From positions 806,001 to 870,000 of the forward strand of contig NZ_AP025018.1 in the NCBI RefSeq assembly GCF_019977735.1: 64,000 nucleotides of DNA, in the 5' to 3' direction. The notes under the pieces are model-generated. The model was not told the origin of the DNA, did not search any database, and saw nothing but the letters and a program-made list of their open reading frames with translations. This document shows, in pieces, positions 1 to 8,609 of this stretch (its first letter is position 1; every line of letters begins with the position of its first letter). The stretch is from Calothrix sp. PCC 7716. Its GTDB lineage: Bacteria; Cyanobacteriota; Cyanobacteriia; Cyanobacteriales; Nostocaceae. The translations under genes were made by a program, and so were the position numbers.

Positions 1-1724
1 TAACTTACCTAGCGAGGAACCAAACGTCAGAATTACGAGTAATCAAAACTCTGAAAGAGGAAGTTATTAATAATCGTACATGGAAAGTACACCGCGATAA
101 ATTACGGCAAGATTTTCGCTCGGAAGGGGTGCGTCTTGCAGTGTGTCGTCACCCTCATATTGTGCAAATCGAAAATATTTTTGATGAGTATGAATTACCT
201 TGTATCGTTATGGAGTATATCGAAGGTGATGATTTAGGCAAGCGGTTAAGAGAACAAGGTATATTATCAGAGAAAGAAGCGCTTTTATATACTCAGCAAA
301 TTGGAGACGCATTAACTGTTATTCATCAAAAAGGTTTGCTACATCGAGATATTAAACCGCGCAATATTATCATTCGTGCGGGCAAACCAGAAGCTGTATT
401 AATAGATTTTGGCATTTCTAGAGAATTTATACCTGGTGTTGTACAACGTCACACTGTCTATCGAACTCCAGGGTTTGCACCTCCTGAACAATACCAACTT
501 GAGGCGCCACGTGGCGAATATATTGATGTTTATGGTTTAGCTGCAACGTTATACACTTTATTAACTGGTGTTGTACCCACTAGTGCTGACGAACGTAACC
601 GTAATACACCACTTTTACCACCAAGTCATTTTAATCAGAATATAAGTACTAGTGTTGACCGGGCTATTATGCAAGCAATGGCAATGCAACCCCAGTATCG
701 TCCTCAATCTGTAAAAGAATGGTTATCACTTTTATCTAATACAATATCACTCCTCACACCCCCACCCAAAATCATACTTAAATCACCCAAACCACCAATT
801 ACACCTCAGTTTACATGGGAATGCACCCGTACTATTAAAGGACATGCGGGTATGGTTCATGCTGTGGCAATTAGTCCTGATGGAAAATTTATTGTGAGTG
901 GTAGTGGTGACAATAATATAAAGCTGTGGAATTTATCTAATTGTCGTAATATCCGCAATTTTGGACGCTGGTTTGCTGGACATAGTGACTCAGTTTGGAC
1001 GGTAGCTATTAGTCCTGATGGGCAAATACTTGCTAGTGGTGGTTGGGATAATACTATTAAACTGTGGTTTTTAAATACTGGTAAGAATATACGTACTCTA
1101 AAAACTCATACTAATTGGGTAAATTGTCTTGCTTTTAGTCCCAATGGGAAGTACTTAGCGAGTGGAAGTTCTGACTGTAGCGTTAAACTTATCCTTATTA
1201 GTACGGGTGATGTTATTAATACCTTTTTGGGTCATACTGATGCGGTGCTATCTGTAGCTTTTAGCCCAGATGGTCAATGTATTGCGTCATCAGGCGCCGA
1301 TTGTACTATTAAGCTGTGGCTTCTTAGTACTGGTCAAGAAATACGTACATTGGTAGGTCATTCGTTTTTTGTAAACAGTCTGACTTTTGATGCAACTGGT
1401 GAAACTCTTATTAGTGGTAGCAGCGATAAAACGATTAAATTTTGGCACGGTGTTACAGGCAGAATTTTGAAAACGTTTACAGGTCATACTCATGCTGTTT
1501 CATCTGTTGCACTCAGTCGAGATATGCAAATCTTAGCTAGTGGTAGCTGGGATAAAACGATTAAACTTTGGCATGTAAGTACGGAAACGGAAATTTGTAC
1601 TCTAACTGGTCATAATAATTACATTAGAACCGTGGCTTTTAGTCCTGATGGGCGCCAGATTGTTAGTGCTAGTGATGACAATACTATTAAGGTTTGGTGT
1701 AACAAAGATTGGCAACGGATGTAA
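1..1724 (+). CDS. Ser/Thr protein kinase with C-terminal WD40 propeller (5' end cut by window)
   Basis: The open frame runs unbroken from base 3, so the GTG at 129 is internal and the true start lies left of the window. Before it the frame encodes part of the kinase N-lobe, including an RVIKTL stretch that would carry the ATP-binding lysine. The catalytic loop HRDIKPRN (about 342-365), the DFG triplet (about 405) and the APPEQY activation-segment motif are intact, so an active Hanks-type kinase is expected. After a Pro-rich linker there are seven WD40 units (GH...SPDG...SGS.D.TIKLW), enough for one closed propeller that likely binds a partner or substrate. Cytoplasmic; no membrane segment is seen. 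Kinase-WD40 fusions are common in filamentous cyanobacteria, but the substrate cannot be inferred. Confidence 0.93.
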   Translation, partial: TYLARNQTSELRVIKTLKEEVINNRTWKVHRDKLRQDFRSEGVRLAVCRHPHIVQIENIFDEYELPCIVMEYIEGDDLGKRLREQGILSEKEALLYTQQIGDALTVIHQKGLLHRDIKPRNIIIRAGKPEAVLIDFGISREFIPGVVQRHTVYRTPGFAPPEQYQLEAPRGEYIDVYGLAATLYTLLTGVVPTSADERNRNTPLLPPSHFNQNISTSVDRAIMQAMAMQPQYRPQSVKEWLSLLSNTISLLTPPPKIILKSPKPPITPQFTWECTRTIKGHAGMVHAVAISPDGKFIVSGSGDNNIKLWNLSNCRNIRNFGRWFAGHSDSVWTVAISPDGQILASGGWDNTIKLWFLNTGKNIRTLKTHTNWVNCLAFSPNGKYLASGSSDCSVKLILISTGDVINTFLGHTDAVLSVAFSPDGQCIASSGADCTIKLWLLSTGQEIRTLVGHSFFVNSLTFDATGETLISGSSDKTIKFWHGVTGRILKTFTGHTHAVSSVALSRDMQILASGSWDKTIKLWHVSTETEICTLTGHNNYIRTVAFSPDGRQIVSASDDNTIKVWCNKDWQRM

Positions 1725-1837
1725 CGGATGATTTGTTGGAAAATACAAAGTTTAACTCTTTAGGTAGAAATGTGGTTAGTCGAAAATTGCCAGAATAAGT
1801 TGCGGCAACTACTATTTTTTTACCAAGATTAATAATT

Positions 1838-2731
1838 ATGGGCTTCGGTATCGGTGATTTATTCTGGATTTTTCTTTTGCTCTCCTCGCTGCAACCTATC
1901 TGGCAACGGCGCCAAACAGAGTATCGTCGTTTCAGTTCGTTACAAAAGTTCCAGCAGGAACGTAAAAGCCGGGTGATTTTGCTTATTCACCGACAAGAAT
2001 CCATCAGTTTGTTAGGGATTCCTTTATCTCGTTATATTACTATTGAAGATTCTGAACAAATTTTACGCGCGATTCGCCTAACTCCAGATGATGTTCCAAT
2101 CGATTTGATTTTACATACACCTGGTGGTTTAGTACTAGCTACTGAGCAAATTGCCCGTGCGTTGATTCGTCATCCATCTAAGGTTACAGTTTTTGTACCA
2201 CACTACGCGATGAGTGGTGGTACGATGTTAGCGCTTGCTGCTGATGAAATTGTGATGGATGCGAATGCAGTGCTTGGACCGGTTGACCCACAGTTAGGTA
2301 ATTTCCCTGCTGCTAGCATTATTAAGGTTGTTGAAGATAAACCAATTGGCGAAGTTGATGACCAAACTTTAATTATGGCTGACTTGTCGCGTAAAGCCCA
2401 AGCGCAGGTACAGCGGTTTGTACGGACATTACTTAAAGACTCCATACCTAAACAAAAGGTTTTACCAGAGAATATCGAAAGTATTATTGACGCTTTAACA
2501 ACTGGACGTGTTACTCACGATTATCCGATTACTGTTGAAGAAGCTACCGAAATGGGTTTACCTGTGACTGTTGGTCTTCCCCGTTCGATTTACACTTTGA
2601 TGGATATGTACCCACAACCTCAAGGTGGTAGACCTAGCGTTCAGTATATTCCTATGCCTTTTGATGACAGGCGCCCGATGTTACCTGTTCCAAAAGGCAG
2701 ACCAATGGAAGAACCTGTACAAAAGTATTGA
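1838..2731 (+). CDS. SDH-family Clp-fold serine proteinase, membrane-anchored
   Basis: The 297-residue product starts with a hydrophobic segment (residues about 5-22) followed by a basic stretch, suggesting an N-terminal membrane anchor. The body matches the serine dehydrogenase proteinase family (Clp/SppA crotonase-like fold): HTPGG near residue 95 forms the oxyanion region and MSGGTMLALAADEI near 126-139 carries the probable nucleophilic serine, followed by LGPVDPQ. The C-terminus is Pro-rich. The usual role is cleavage of membrane-associated or small peptides; the substrate here is unknown. A terminator follows directly, so it ends its transcription unit. Confidence 0.85.
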   Translation: MGFGIGDLFWIFLLLSSLQPIWQRRQTEYRRFSSLQKFQQERKSRVILLIHRQESISLLGIPLSRYITIEDSEQILRAIRLTPDDVPIDLILHTPGGLVLATEQIARALIRHPSKVTVFVPHYAMSGGTMLALAADEIVMDANAVLGPVDPQLGNFPAASIIKVVEDKPIGEVDDQTLIMADLSRKAQAQVQRFVRTLLKDSIPKQKVLPENIESIIDALTTGRVTHDYPITVEEATEMGLPVTVGLPRSIYTLMDMYPQPQGGRPSVQYIPMPFDDRRPMLPVPKGRPMEEPVQKY

Positions 2732-2750
2732 TTTTTTAAGTTTTATTAAT

Positions 2751-2780
2751 AAACCCGTCTTAATATAGGGCGGGTTTTTT
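2751..2780 (+). terminator. Rho-independent terminator after the SDH proteinase gene
   Basis: The stem AACCCGTC / GGCGGGTT (one G-T pair) closes a short AT loop and is followed by a run of six T. It starts about 20 bases after the stop codon. Confidence 0.8.
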
Positions 2781-2887
2781 GTCTCTAGAGATGCGATTTA
2801 ATTGCGTCTCCACAACAACGCGCCAACTATTAGTTGTTACAGCATTATTAGTCTGTGTCATTAAATTTGGTGGGTTACTTCCTCTTC

Positions 2888-3072
2888 TTTCTTCCTTTGT
2901 GTTCTTTGTGACCTTTGTGGTTCATTTCTCTTATCTCCGTGTACTCTGTGTCTCTGTGGTAAAAAAAACATTAGCCTAAAACTTATGATATGGAGTACTA
3001 GGTTCGTATCATAAGTTTTGGGGTGTTGGAAAAAATAACCACAAAGGCACAAAGGGCACGAAGGAAGAATTA
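2888..3072. repeat. CACAGAG/CACAAAGG dispersed repeat pair around a perfect inverted repeat
   Basis: Bases about 2888-2963 are the complement of the degenerate CACAGAG-type repeat common in filamentous cyanobacteria, and 3037-3070 is a related copy in the other orientation. Between them lies a perfect 13 bp inverted repeat (AAAACTTATGATA at 2978-2990, complement at 3007-3019). Further CACAGAG copies occur near 25802 and 43163. The block is palindromic overall and carries no plausible gene. Confidence 0.7.
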
Positions 3073-3113
3073 TTAAGAAGTCAACCTACCAAAATTAATG
3101 ACACAAACTACTA

Positions 3114-3812
3114 CTACCTCGTTGGGGTTGCTGTTGGAGTTGGGGTTTCTGTTGCTTCGGGAGTTGGTGTTGTTTCGGGTGTTGGTGTTTCGGTTGGCGC
3201 CGCTTCGGGTGTTGCAGTTTCGGTTGGGGTTGGGGTTGGAGTTGGTTTTGGTGTCGGTCTGGTTACTGGTTTGCCTGTTGGTCTTGTTGTTGGTTTGGTC
3301 GTTGGTTTGGTTGTTGGACTGGCAGTTGGTTTTTTCTCTAGAATGTTACTTGCTTCTTGGTCAAGCTTTTGTCTCAAAGCGAGGTCAGCTATTCCTGTTT
3401 CGGTTAGCTGGTTTTTCTTTTGATATGCTCTTACTACTGCTTCTGTTCTGGTACTGTAGTATTGGCTACGAGGTAAAGGAGGATTGGGTTTCATTACCAG
3501 GTTGAGGTTTGCTTGTAGAATTTGCATAATTTGCGCGGCAAAGTCCTGGGTTTTTGGACCTGCTACTCCATCGGCTGGTTTTAATCTATACCCTGTTTGA
3601 AATTCTGTAATCGCTTTTTTGGCATCGGCATTTGTTAAGGGTTCGTTAGAAACTTTTATGTCATAACCTAATCCACGTAACACTGCACGAAATTGCTGCG
3701 GTGTATAATCACGTTGACGTACTGCATCCGCTGTATCGGATATTACGACTACTGCGGACACTATACATGCTGTTGCTATGCTAAAACTAGATTTTCCTAT
3801 CCCACACCACAT
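3114..3812 (-). CDS. Secreted peptidoglycan-binding-like protein with Pro/Thr-rich tail
   Basis: The ATG at 3812 is preferred over the upstream TTG because GGAG lies 8 bases before it. The first about 28 residues form a signal peptide. Residues about 35-150 contain two helical PG_binding_1-like units (TPQQFRAVLRGLGY, ADGVAGPKTQ, RTEAVVRAYQKKNQL), which in this family bind cell-wall peptidoglycan. The C-terminal third is low-complexity T-P-K/E repeats, likely a flexible wall-spanning or glycosylated linker. No catalytic domain follows, so it may be a wall-anchored structural protein. Confidence 0.75.
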   Translation of the reverse strand: MWCGIGKSSFSIATACIVSAVVVISDTADAVRQRDYTPQQFRAVLRGLGYDIKVSNEPLTNADAKKAITEFQTGYRLKPADGVAGPKTQDFAAQIMQILQANLNLVMKPNPPLPRSQYYSTRTEAVVRAYQKKNQLTETGIADLALRQKLDQEASNILEKKPTASPTTKPTTKPTTRPTGKPVTRPTPKPTPTPTPTETATPEAAPTETPTPETTPTPEATETPTPTATPTR

Positions 3813-4040
3813 GGTCAAAACTCCTGTTGATTAAATCTGTTGTTAGTAACTAGTTTTTCATTGATTATTGATGATTTTTGAATATTTTTACTGATGTTAA
3901 TTTAATTTAAATAATCTATTGTGACTTTGCTCTGTCATCCTCCGATAGAGGTAACTTGAAATTAACGAAAGTTTTGCCATTAACTAGAAGTGTTGAGTAT
4001 AAAAAATAATACCCCGTAGATTAAAGCGTAATTTAAAAAG

Positions 4041-5471
4041 ATGATTAGCCGAAAACCTTTGAATAGATGGAGTCTGTGGTTTGAGCGATTAATGGCTATT
4101 ACTGCCACAATTAATTTAGGATTTGTTTTATTTGATTTAAGTTACATTCCTTGGCGGGATTTTTACTTACGTAATTTAACTTCTTTGACTCGTTTGTATG
4201 ACCCAGTTAAAGGTATACAACCTCATCGTGAGACAGAAGCTTATTTGGCAGCTGTCACAACTGTTTCTTCTCAAGTTAGTCAAACAGGAGTAGAGTCGAA
4301 AGTTGTTGGCGCCCAGTTAGAGGAATTACGGCGCCTGAGTAGTGAGATAATCGACACGAACCCGTTTGCACTGGCAGACAAAAGTGGAACGCTAGAAAAA
4401 ATCAAGAACCGAATGCGTGACCATACTGGAGAAAAGTCTGCTAAGAAAGCATTCGCTCAGTTCTGGAGTCAAGCAAACCTACAGCAAAAGGGATGGAATC
4501 AAGAAATAGAATTTTTCAATCGTAGAATTAAGCCGCTAATTGCCACCAACTACTACCGTCAAATTGGTGAGAACGGCGAATTGGTTGATAGATTTTTTTG
4601 GATTGACTTCCCCTTCACGTTAATATTCGGCATGGAACTGCTAGCCAGTAGCTTTTTTATCAAACGTCGTCATCCTGAGTTTAGCTGGCTTGAAGCTATT
4701 ATTTGGCACTGGTATAATTTATTACTAATATTACCATTTTGGCGAATTTTGCGTGTGATTCCTGTTATCATCCGTCTTGATAAAGCCAAAATTATTAATT
4801 TTCAATCGATTCGCACGCAAATACATAGAGGTATAGTATCTAACTTCGCAGAAGAATTTACTGAAATTATTGTGGTTCGAGTGATTAATCAAATTCAGGG
4901 TTCTGTAAAGCGGGGTGAATTAACTCGGTGGTTACTTCAAAAAGAAAGTATTCGCCCTTACATTGATATCAATAATGTGAATGAAGTTGAAGCAATTTCT
5001 ACGATTCTGGTGCAAACGGTAATTTATCAGGTTTTACCAAAGATTCAGCCCGAAATTACCGCTATTTTACGCCACAATATTGAAGGCGCCTTAAATCAAG
5101 CACCAGTGTATAAAAATTTGCAAGCACTACCTGGTGTTTCGCAATTTCAAACTCAAATCAGCGAACAGCTAGCATCTCAAATTGCCACAAATCTATATAA
5201 TGCGATAATTAGCGCCGTCGAAGACCCAGTTTCAGCGAGTCTTTCTAGCCAGTTGTTACAGCGTTTTACTGATACCCTCGGCGCCGAAATGCAGAAAAAA
5301 CATGTAATTACAGAACTGCAAAGTCTAGTTTCTGACTTTTTAGAAGAAGTAAAACTTAACTATGTGCAGCGTTTGTCCCAAGAAGATATCCAGCAAGTGC
5401 TTGAGCAAACGCGCTCGATGAAAGTTCAAGCAGTGGTGCATTCAGAAATTGTGCTACCGAAGAGGGAATAG
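4041..5471 (+). CDS. Conserved cyanobacterial membrane protein of unknown function
   Basis: The 476-residue product has a hydrophobic segment at about residues 14-35, a soluble region, and two more hydrophobic segments at about 187-208 and 222-245 (WHWYNLLLILPFWRILRVIP). The second half is helical and soluble, with amphipathic segments rich in Gln and Glu. I recognise the general type (long cyanobacterial membrane proteins with a basic segment after the last helix, resembling part of an ion-channel voltage-sensor region), but not a named family. No function is assigned. Confidence 0.7.
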   Translation: MISRKPLNRWSLWFERLMAITATINLGFVLFDLSYIPWRDFYLRNLTSLTRLYDPVKGIQPHRETEAYLAAVTTVSSQVSQTGVESKVVGAQLEELRRLSSEIIDTNPFALADKSGTLEKIKNRMRDHTGEKSAKKAFAQFWSQANLQQKGWNQEIEFFNRRIKPLIATNYYRQIGENGELVDRFFWIDFPFTLIFGMELLASSFFIKRRHPEFSWLEAIIWHWYNLLLILPFWRILRVIPVIIRLDKAKIINFQSIRTQIHRGIVSNFAEEFTEIIVVRVINQIQGSVKRGELTRWLLQKESIRPYIDINNVNEVEAISTILVQTVIYQVLPKIQPEITAILRHNIEGALNQAPVYKNLQALPGVSQFQTQISEQLASQIATNLYNAIISAVEDPVSASLSSQLLQRFTDTLGAEMQKKHVITELQSLVSDFLEEVKLNYVQRLSQEDIQQVLEQTRSMKVQAVVHSEIVLPKRE

Positions 5472-5572
5472 GGAGACTATGAAACAATACGAGTGCCATG
5501 TCGCGTTTCATAAAGAAAGTTAATTTATAGCTTCTCGCAACCGAAGAAATGCGCTAAACTCGATTATAGAGG

Positions 5573-5651
5573 CGAACCATCTAACGGTTCGTCACAAGAC
5601 TTCTTGAAAGATATCCTTATCGCAGGAAGTGGGTTGTAGCCCACTTTTTTT
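5573..5651 (+). promoter_or_regulatory. rimP leader with terminator-like hairpin (attenuator candidate)
   Basis: A first hairpin CGAACC / GGTTCG (5573-5591) is followed by AGTGGG / CCCACT (5628-5645) and seven T. The T-run ends 15 bases before the rimP ATG, leaving no room for a promoter after it, so rimP transcripts starting upstream must read through this hairpin. That makes attenuation more likely than simple termination of the upstream gene, whose stop is 157 bases earlier. Confidence 0.55.
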
Positions 5652-5666
5652 GTTGGAATTTATTGC

Positions 5667-6134
5667 ATGACTCATCCGTTAGTCCCACAAGTTATTGAAA
5701 TGGCGACACCAGTGGCAGAAGAACTGGGGTTAGAAGTTGTTGGCGCTGTTTTTCATACAAATCAGCGTCCTCCTGTTTTACGGGTAGATATTCGTAATAA
5801 AGAGCAGGATACTGGTTTAGACGATTGTGAGCGAATGAGTCGTGCGTTAGAAGCCTCATTAGATGCAGCATCGATTATTCCAGATGCTTATGTGTTAGAA
5901 GTCTCTAGTCCTGGTATTTCTAGACAACTGACTACTGACCGGGAATTCCTAAGCTTTAAAGGCTTTGGTATTATTGTCTCGACTTCGCCACCCCATGAAG
6001 GACAACAGGACTGGGCAGGTCAACTAATTCGTAGGGATGAAAATAAAGTTTTTTTGAACCTAAAAGGAAGAATTGTTGAGATTCCTCGCTCTCAAATTAC
6101 CAAAGTTCAACTTGACGAGCGTCGAGGTAAATAG
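5667..6134 (+). CDS. rimP: Ribosome maturation factor RimP
   Basis: The product (155 residues) matches RimP throughout: N-terminal [24 protein letters not shown] region, the LRVDIR strand, [15 protein letters not shown] and the [12 protein letters not shown] motif. RimP assists late assembly of the 30S subunit in the cytoplasm. It is the first gene of the conserved rimP-nusA-ylxR-infB cluster, which supports the call. Length is normal for the family. Confidence 0.97.
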   Translation: MTHPLVPQVIEMATPVAEELGLEVVGAVFHTNQRPPVLRVDIRNKEQDTGLDDCERMSRALEASLDAASIIPDAYVLEVSSPGISRQLTTDREFLSFKGFGIIVSTSPPHEGQQDWAGQLIRRDENKVFLNLKGRIVEIPRSQITKVQLDERRGK

Positions 6135-6420
6135 AAGCGCAATTATTTTTTCTGTCACGCGGCGCCTATCTATATATTAAGGGTAGCTTTATAACTGACA
6201 GAATTTACGCGCGCTATTTGATTATTGGTTTGTTACCAGTAGGCACGCGCCTCCGAAGTGCGTAGTTATTTCGGCTTGCACCTCAAAGTCTGAGATGCAA
6301 GAGTTAGATGCACTCAACTTTCACGGCAAATTTAAATATCAACTATGCAACCCACAATTACTGCCAACAACGAAACAACTAAACAATTAAATTAAAATTG
6401 ATTCTTTGGAGATTTTCACT

Positions 6421-7776
6421 ATGTCAATGATTGAGTTACAGGGATTAAAAGAACTTATCGAAAGTATAAGCCGTGAGCGTAATTTACCTCGTTCGGCTGT
6501 ACAAGCAGCAATTCGCGAAGCATTGCTAAAAGGATACGAACGTTATCGACGCGCTCAAAATATGGAGCGCAGACAGTTTGACGAAGATTATTTCGATAAT
6601 TTTGACGTTCAGCTTGATATCGAAGACCAAGGTTTTCGTGTGGTAGCAACCAAAACAATTGTTGAGCAAGTCGTTAACTCAGACCACGAAATCTCACTCG
6701 AACAAGTCAAAGACATGGGTGGTGAGGGAGCTGAGTTAGGGCAAGAAGTAATTCTTGATGTTACCCCCGACAAAAAAGAAGAGTTTGGACGCATGGCAGC
6801 GATGCAAACAAAGCAAGTGCTAGCGCAAAAGCTTCGCGACCAGCAGCGTCAAATGGTGCAAGAAGAGTTTCAAGACTTGGAAAGTTCGGTATTACAAGCG
6901 CGTGTATTGCGGTTTGAGCGTCAATCTGTAATTTTGGCGGTTAGCAGCGGATTTGGGCAACCTGAAGTCGAAGCTGAGTTGCCAAAGCGCGAACAATTAC
7001 CTAATGATAACTATCGAGCAAACGCAACATTTAAGGTTTATTTAAAGAAAGTATCTCAAGGGCAGCAGCGTGGACCCCAGCTATTGGTATCTCGCGCTGA
7101 TGCTGGTTTAGTAGTATATTTGTTTGCTAATGAAGTTCCCGAAATTGAAGACGAAGTAGTACGAATAGTCGCTGTTGCTAGAGAAGCGAATCCTCCTTCT
7201 CGTTATGTTGGCCCAAGAACCAAAATTGCGGTTGATACTTTAGACCGTGATGTTGACCCTGTTGGCGCCTGTATTGGGGCACGGGGATCACGAATTCAAG
7301 TTGTAGTCAACGAGTTACGCGGTGAGAAAATTGACGTAATTCGCTGGTCTCCTGACCCCGCTACTTATATTGCTAATGCTTTAAGTCCTGCACGAGTTGA
7401 CGAAGTGCGACTAATGGATCCCGAAACTCGTCAAACGCATGTACTAGTAGCGGAAGATCAATTAAGTTTGGCAATAGGTAAAGAAGGGCAAAATGTTCGG
7501 TTAGCAGCTCGCCTAACTGGTTGGAAAATAGATATAAAAGATAAAGCAAAGTACGACCGTGAAGGAGAGGATACTAAATTTGCTGCGGCACGTGCCAAAG
7601 CGGCAGAAGAAGCAGCACGACTTGAAGCTCTTGAAGACGAGTATGATGAGGAATATGAGGAGGACGAAGAGTATGACGAAAAAATGGCACTAGGGAGAGA
7701 TTTTGAGGATTTAGATGAAGATTTGGAGGAATTAGACGAGTTGGACTCCGACCTAGAGGAAGATGTGCGAAGATAA
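6421..7776 (+). CDS. nusA: Transcription termination/antitermination factor NusA
   Basis: The ATG at 6421 is chosen because GGAG at 6408-6411 sits 9 bases upstream; the TTG at 6406 overlaps that site. The 451-residue protein has the N-terminal RNA-polymerase-binding domain, an S1 domain, and two KH domains (VGACIGARGSRIQ and LAIGKEGQNVRLAARLTGW). It binds RNA polymerase and nascent RNA and controls pausing and termination. After the KH domains comes an acidic tail (about residues 395-451) dominated by Glu and Asp, in place of the acidic repeats found in enterobacterial NusA. Second gene of the operon, 286 bases after rimP. Confidence 0.97.
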   Translation: MSMIELQGLKELIESISRERNLPRSAVQAAIREALLKGYERYRRAQNMERRQFDEDYFDNFDVQLDIEDQGFRVVATKTIVEQVVNSDHEISLEQVKDMGGEGAELGQEVILDVTPDKKEEFGRMAAMQTKQVLAQKLRDQQRQMVQEEFQDLESSVLQARVLRFERQSVILAVSSGFGQPEVEAELPKREQLPNDNYRANATFKVYLKKVSQGQQRGPQLLVSRADAGLVVYLFANEVPEIEDEVVRIVAVAREANPPSRYVGPRTKIAVDTLDRDVDPVGACIGARGSRIQVVVNELRGEKIDVIRWSPDPATYIANALSPARVDEVRLMDPETRQTHVLVAEDQLSLAIGKEGQNVRLAARLTGWKIDIKDKAKYDREGEDTKFAAARAKAAEEAARLEALEDEYDEEYEEDEEYDEKMALGRDFEDLDEDLEELDELDSDLEEDVRR

Positions 7777-7869
7777 AACTTTGACACTAAGTACCAATAG
7801 TAAGTAGAGTCAAAGAAACATTACATCTTTTTTTAAGTTTAGAAAGCGCGCAAAGAACGTATCACAATA

Positions 7870-8145
7870 ATGAAACCTAATTATCGACGTTGTTTAAGCT
7901 GTCGCAAAATCGGTTTAAAGGAAGAGTTTTGGCGGATTGTCCGCGTGTTTCCTTCTGGACAGGTACAATTAGATGAGGGCATGGGGCGTTCTGCCTATAT
8001 TTGTCCGTCTTACGATTGTTTAGGAGCAGCTCAGAAAAAAAATCGATTAGGTCGAGCGTTGCACGCAGGGGTTTCTGATGAAATTTATCAGAGCTTGTGG
8101 CAACGGTTGACAGTGGTTCAATCTACAATCGTTAATATTGGTTAA
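7870..8145 (+). CDS. YlxR/RnpM family RNA-binding protein
   Basis: The 91-residue product has the family signature RRCLSCRK near the N-terminus and GRSAYICPSYDCL in the middle. YlxR proteins are always found between nusA and infB; in Bacillus the homologue (RnpM) binds the RNase P RNA and tunes its activity. The position here, 93 bases after nusA and upstream of infB, fits perfectly. Confidence 0.93.
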   Translation: MKPNYRRCLSCRKIGLKEEFWRIVRVFPSGQVQLDEGMGRSAYICPSYDCLGAAQKKNRLGRALHAGVSDEIYQSLWQRLTVVQSTIVNIG

Positions 8146-8609
8146 AACCCCGCGCAACAGCGTTACCCCGAAAGGCAGTTTAAGAACAGTCTTATTCAAT
8201 TGCTCGTCTAAATAATGGTGCGTAGCTTCGGGGTTAATGCCACAATAGTAGTTGAGTAGTTGTTACTTGCTGATTATAAAATTATTTAATCGCATAAGCT
8301 CTTGCTCAAACCTCGGTTATTATCACTGTTTGATTGTGTCGAGTAAACTAAAAAAAAAGTAACAAAGCAAAAAAGACATTAAATTGATACTCCTACTAGG
8401 TAGCGACAAAAAGCCACAAGGCATTAAACCGATTAGGCGCGTGGGTAATGCCAGCACAAAAACAAACATCTCTCTTCCTATATATACTTGGAGGCACCGG
8501 CAAACAGTATTTAACGGCAACCTAAAAGCAGTAACCGAAGGATGGAGATGCGCGTCAAATAGCGCTGGTGACCATCCGCAAAAACTGTATTCTTATAGGG
8601 GAAGAGTGG
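8146..8609 (+). other. Long infB leader / intergenic region
   Basis: These 464 bases hold no convincing gene. There are small inverted repeats: GGCATTA (8420-8426) with TAATGCC (8446-8452), and an imperfect pairing of TACCCCGAA near 8164 with TTCGGGGTTA near 8229. A short frame at 8384-8629 has no family resemblance and overlaps the infB start. The region could hold a separate infB promoter or a structured leader, but nothing decides this. Confidence 0.4.

Noticed and set aside
2779-3052. Short frames on both strands in the CACAGAG region
   Set aside because: They are translations of a degenerate dispersed repeat with no protein family resemblance.
3098-3505. Leu-rich frame opposite the peptidoglycan-binding gene
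   Set aside because: It is the complement of Pro/Thr repeats, giving artificial hydrophobic sequence.
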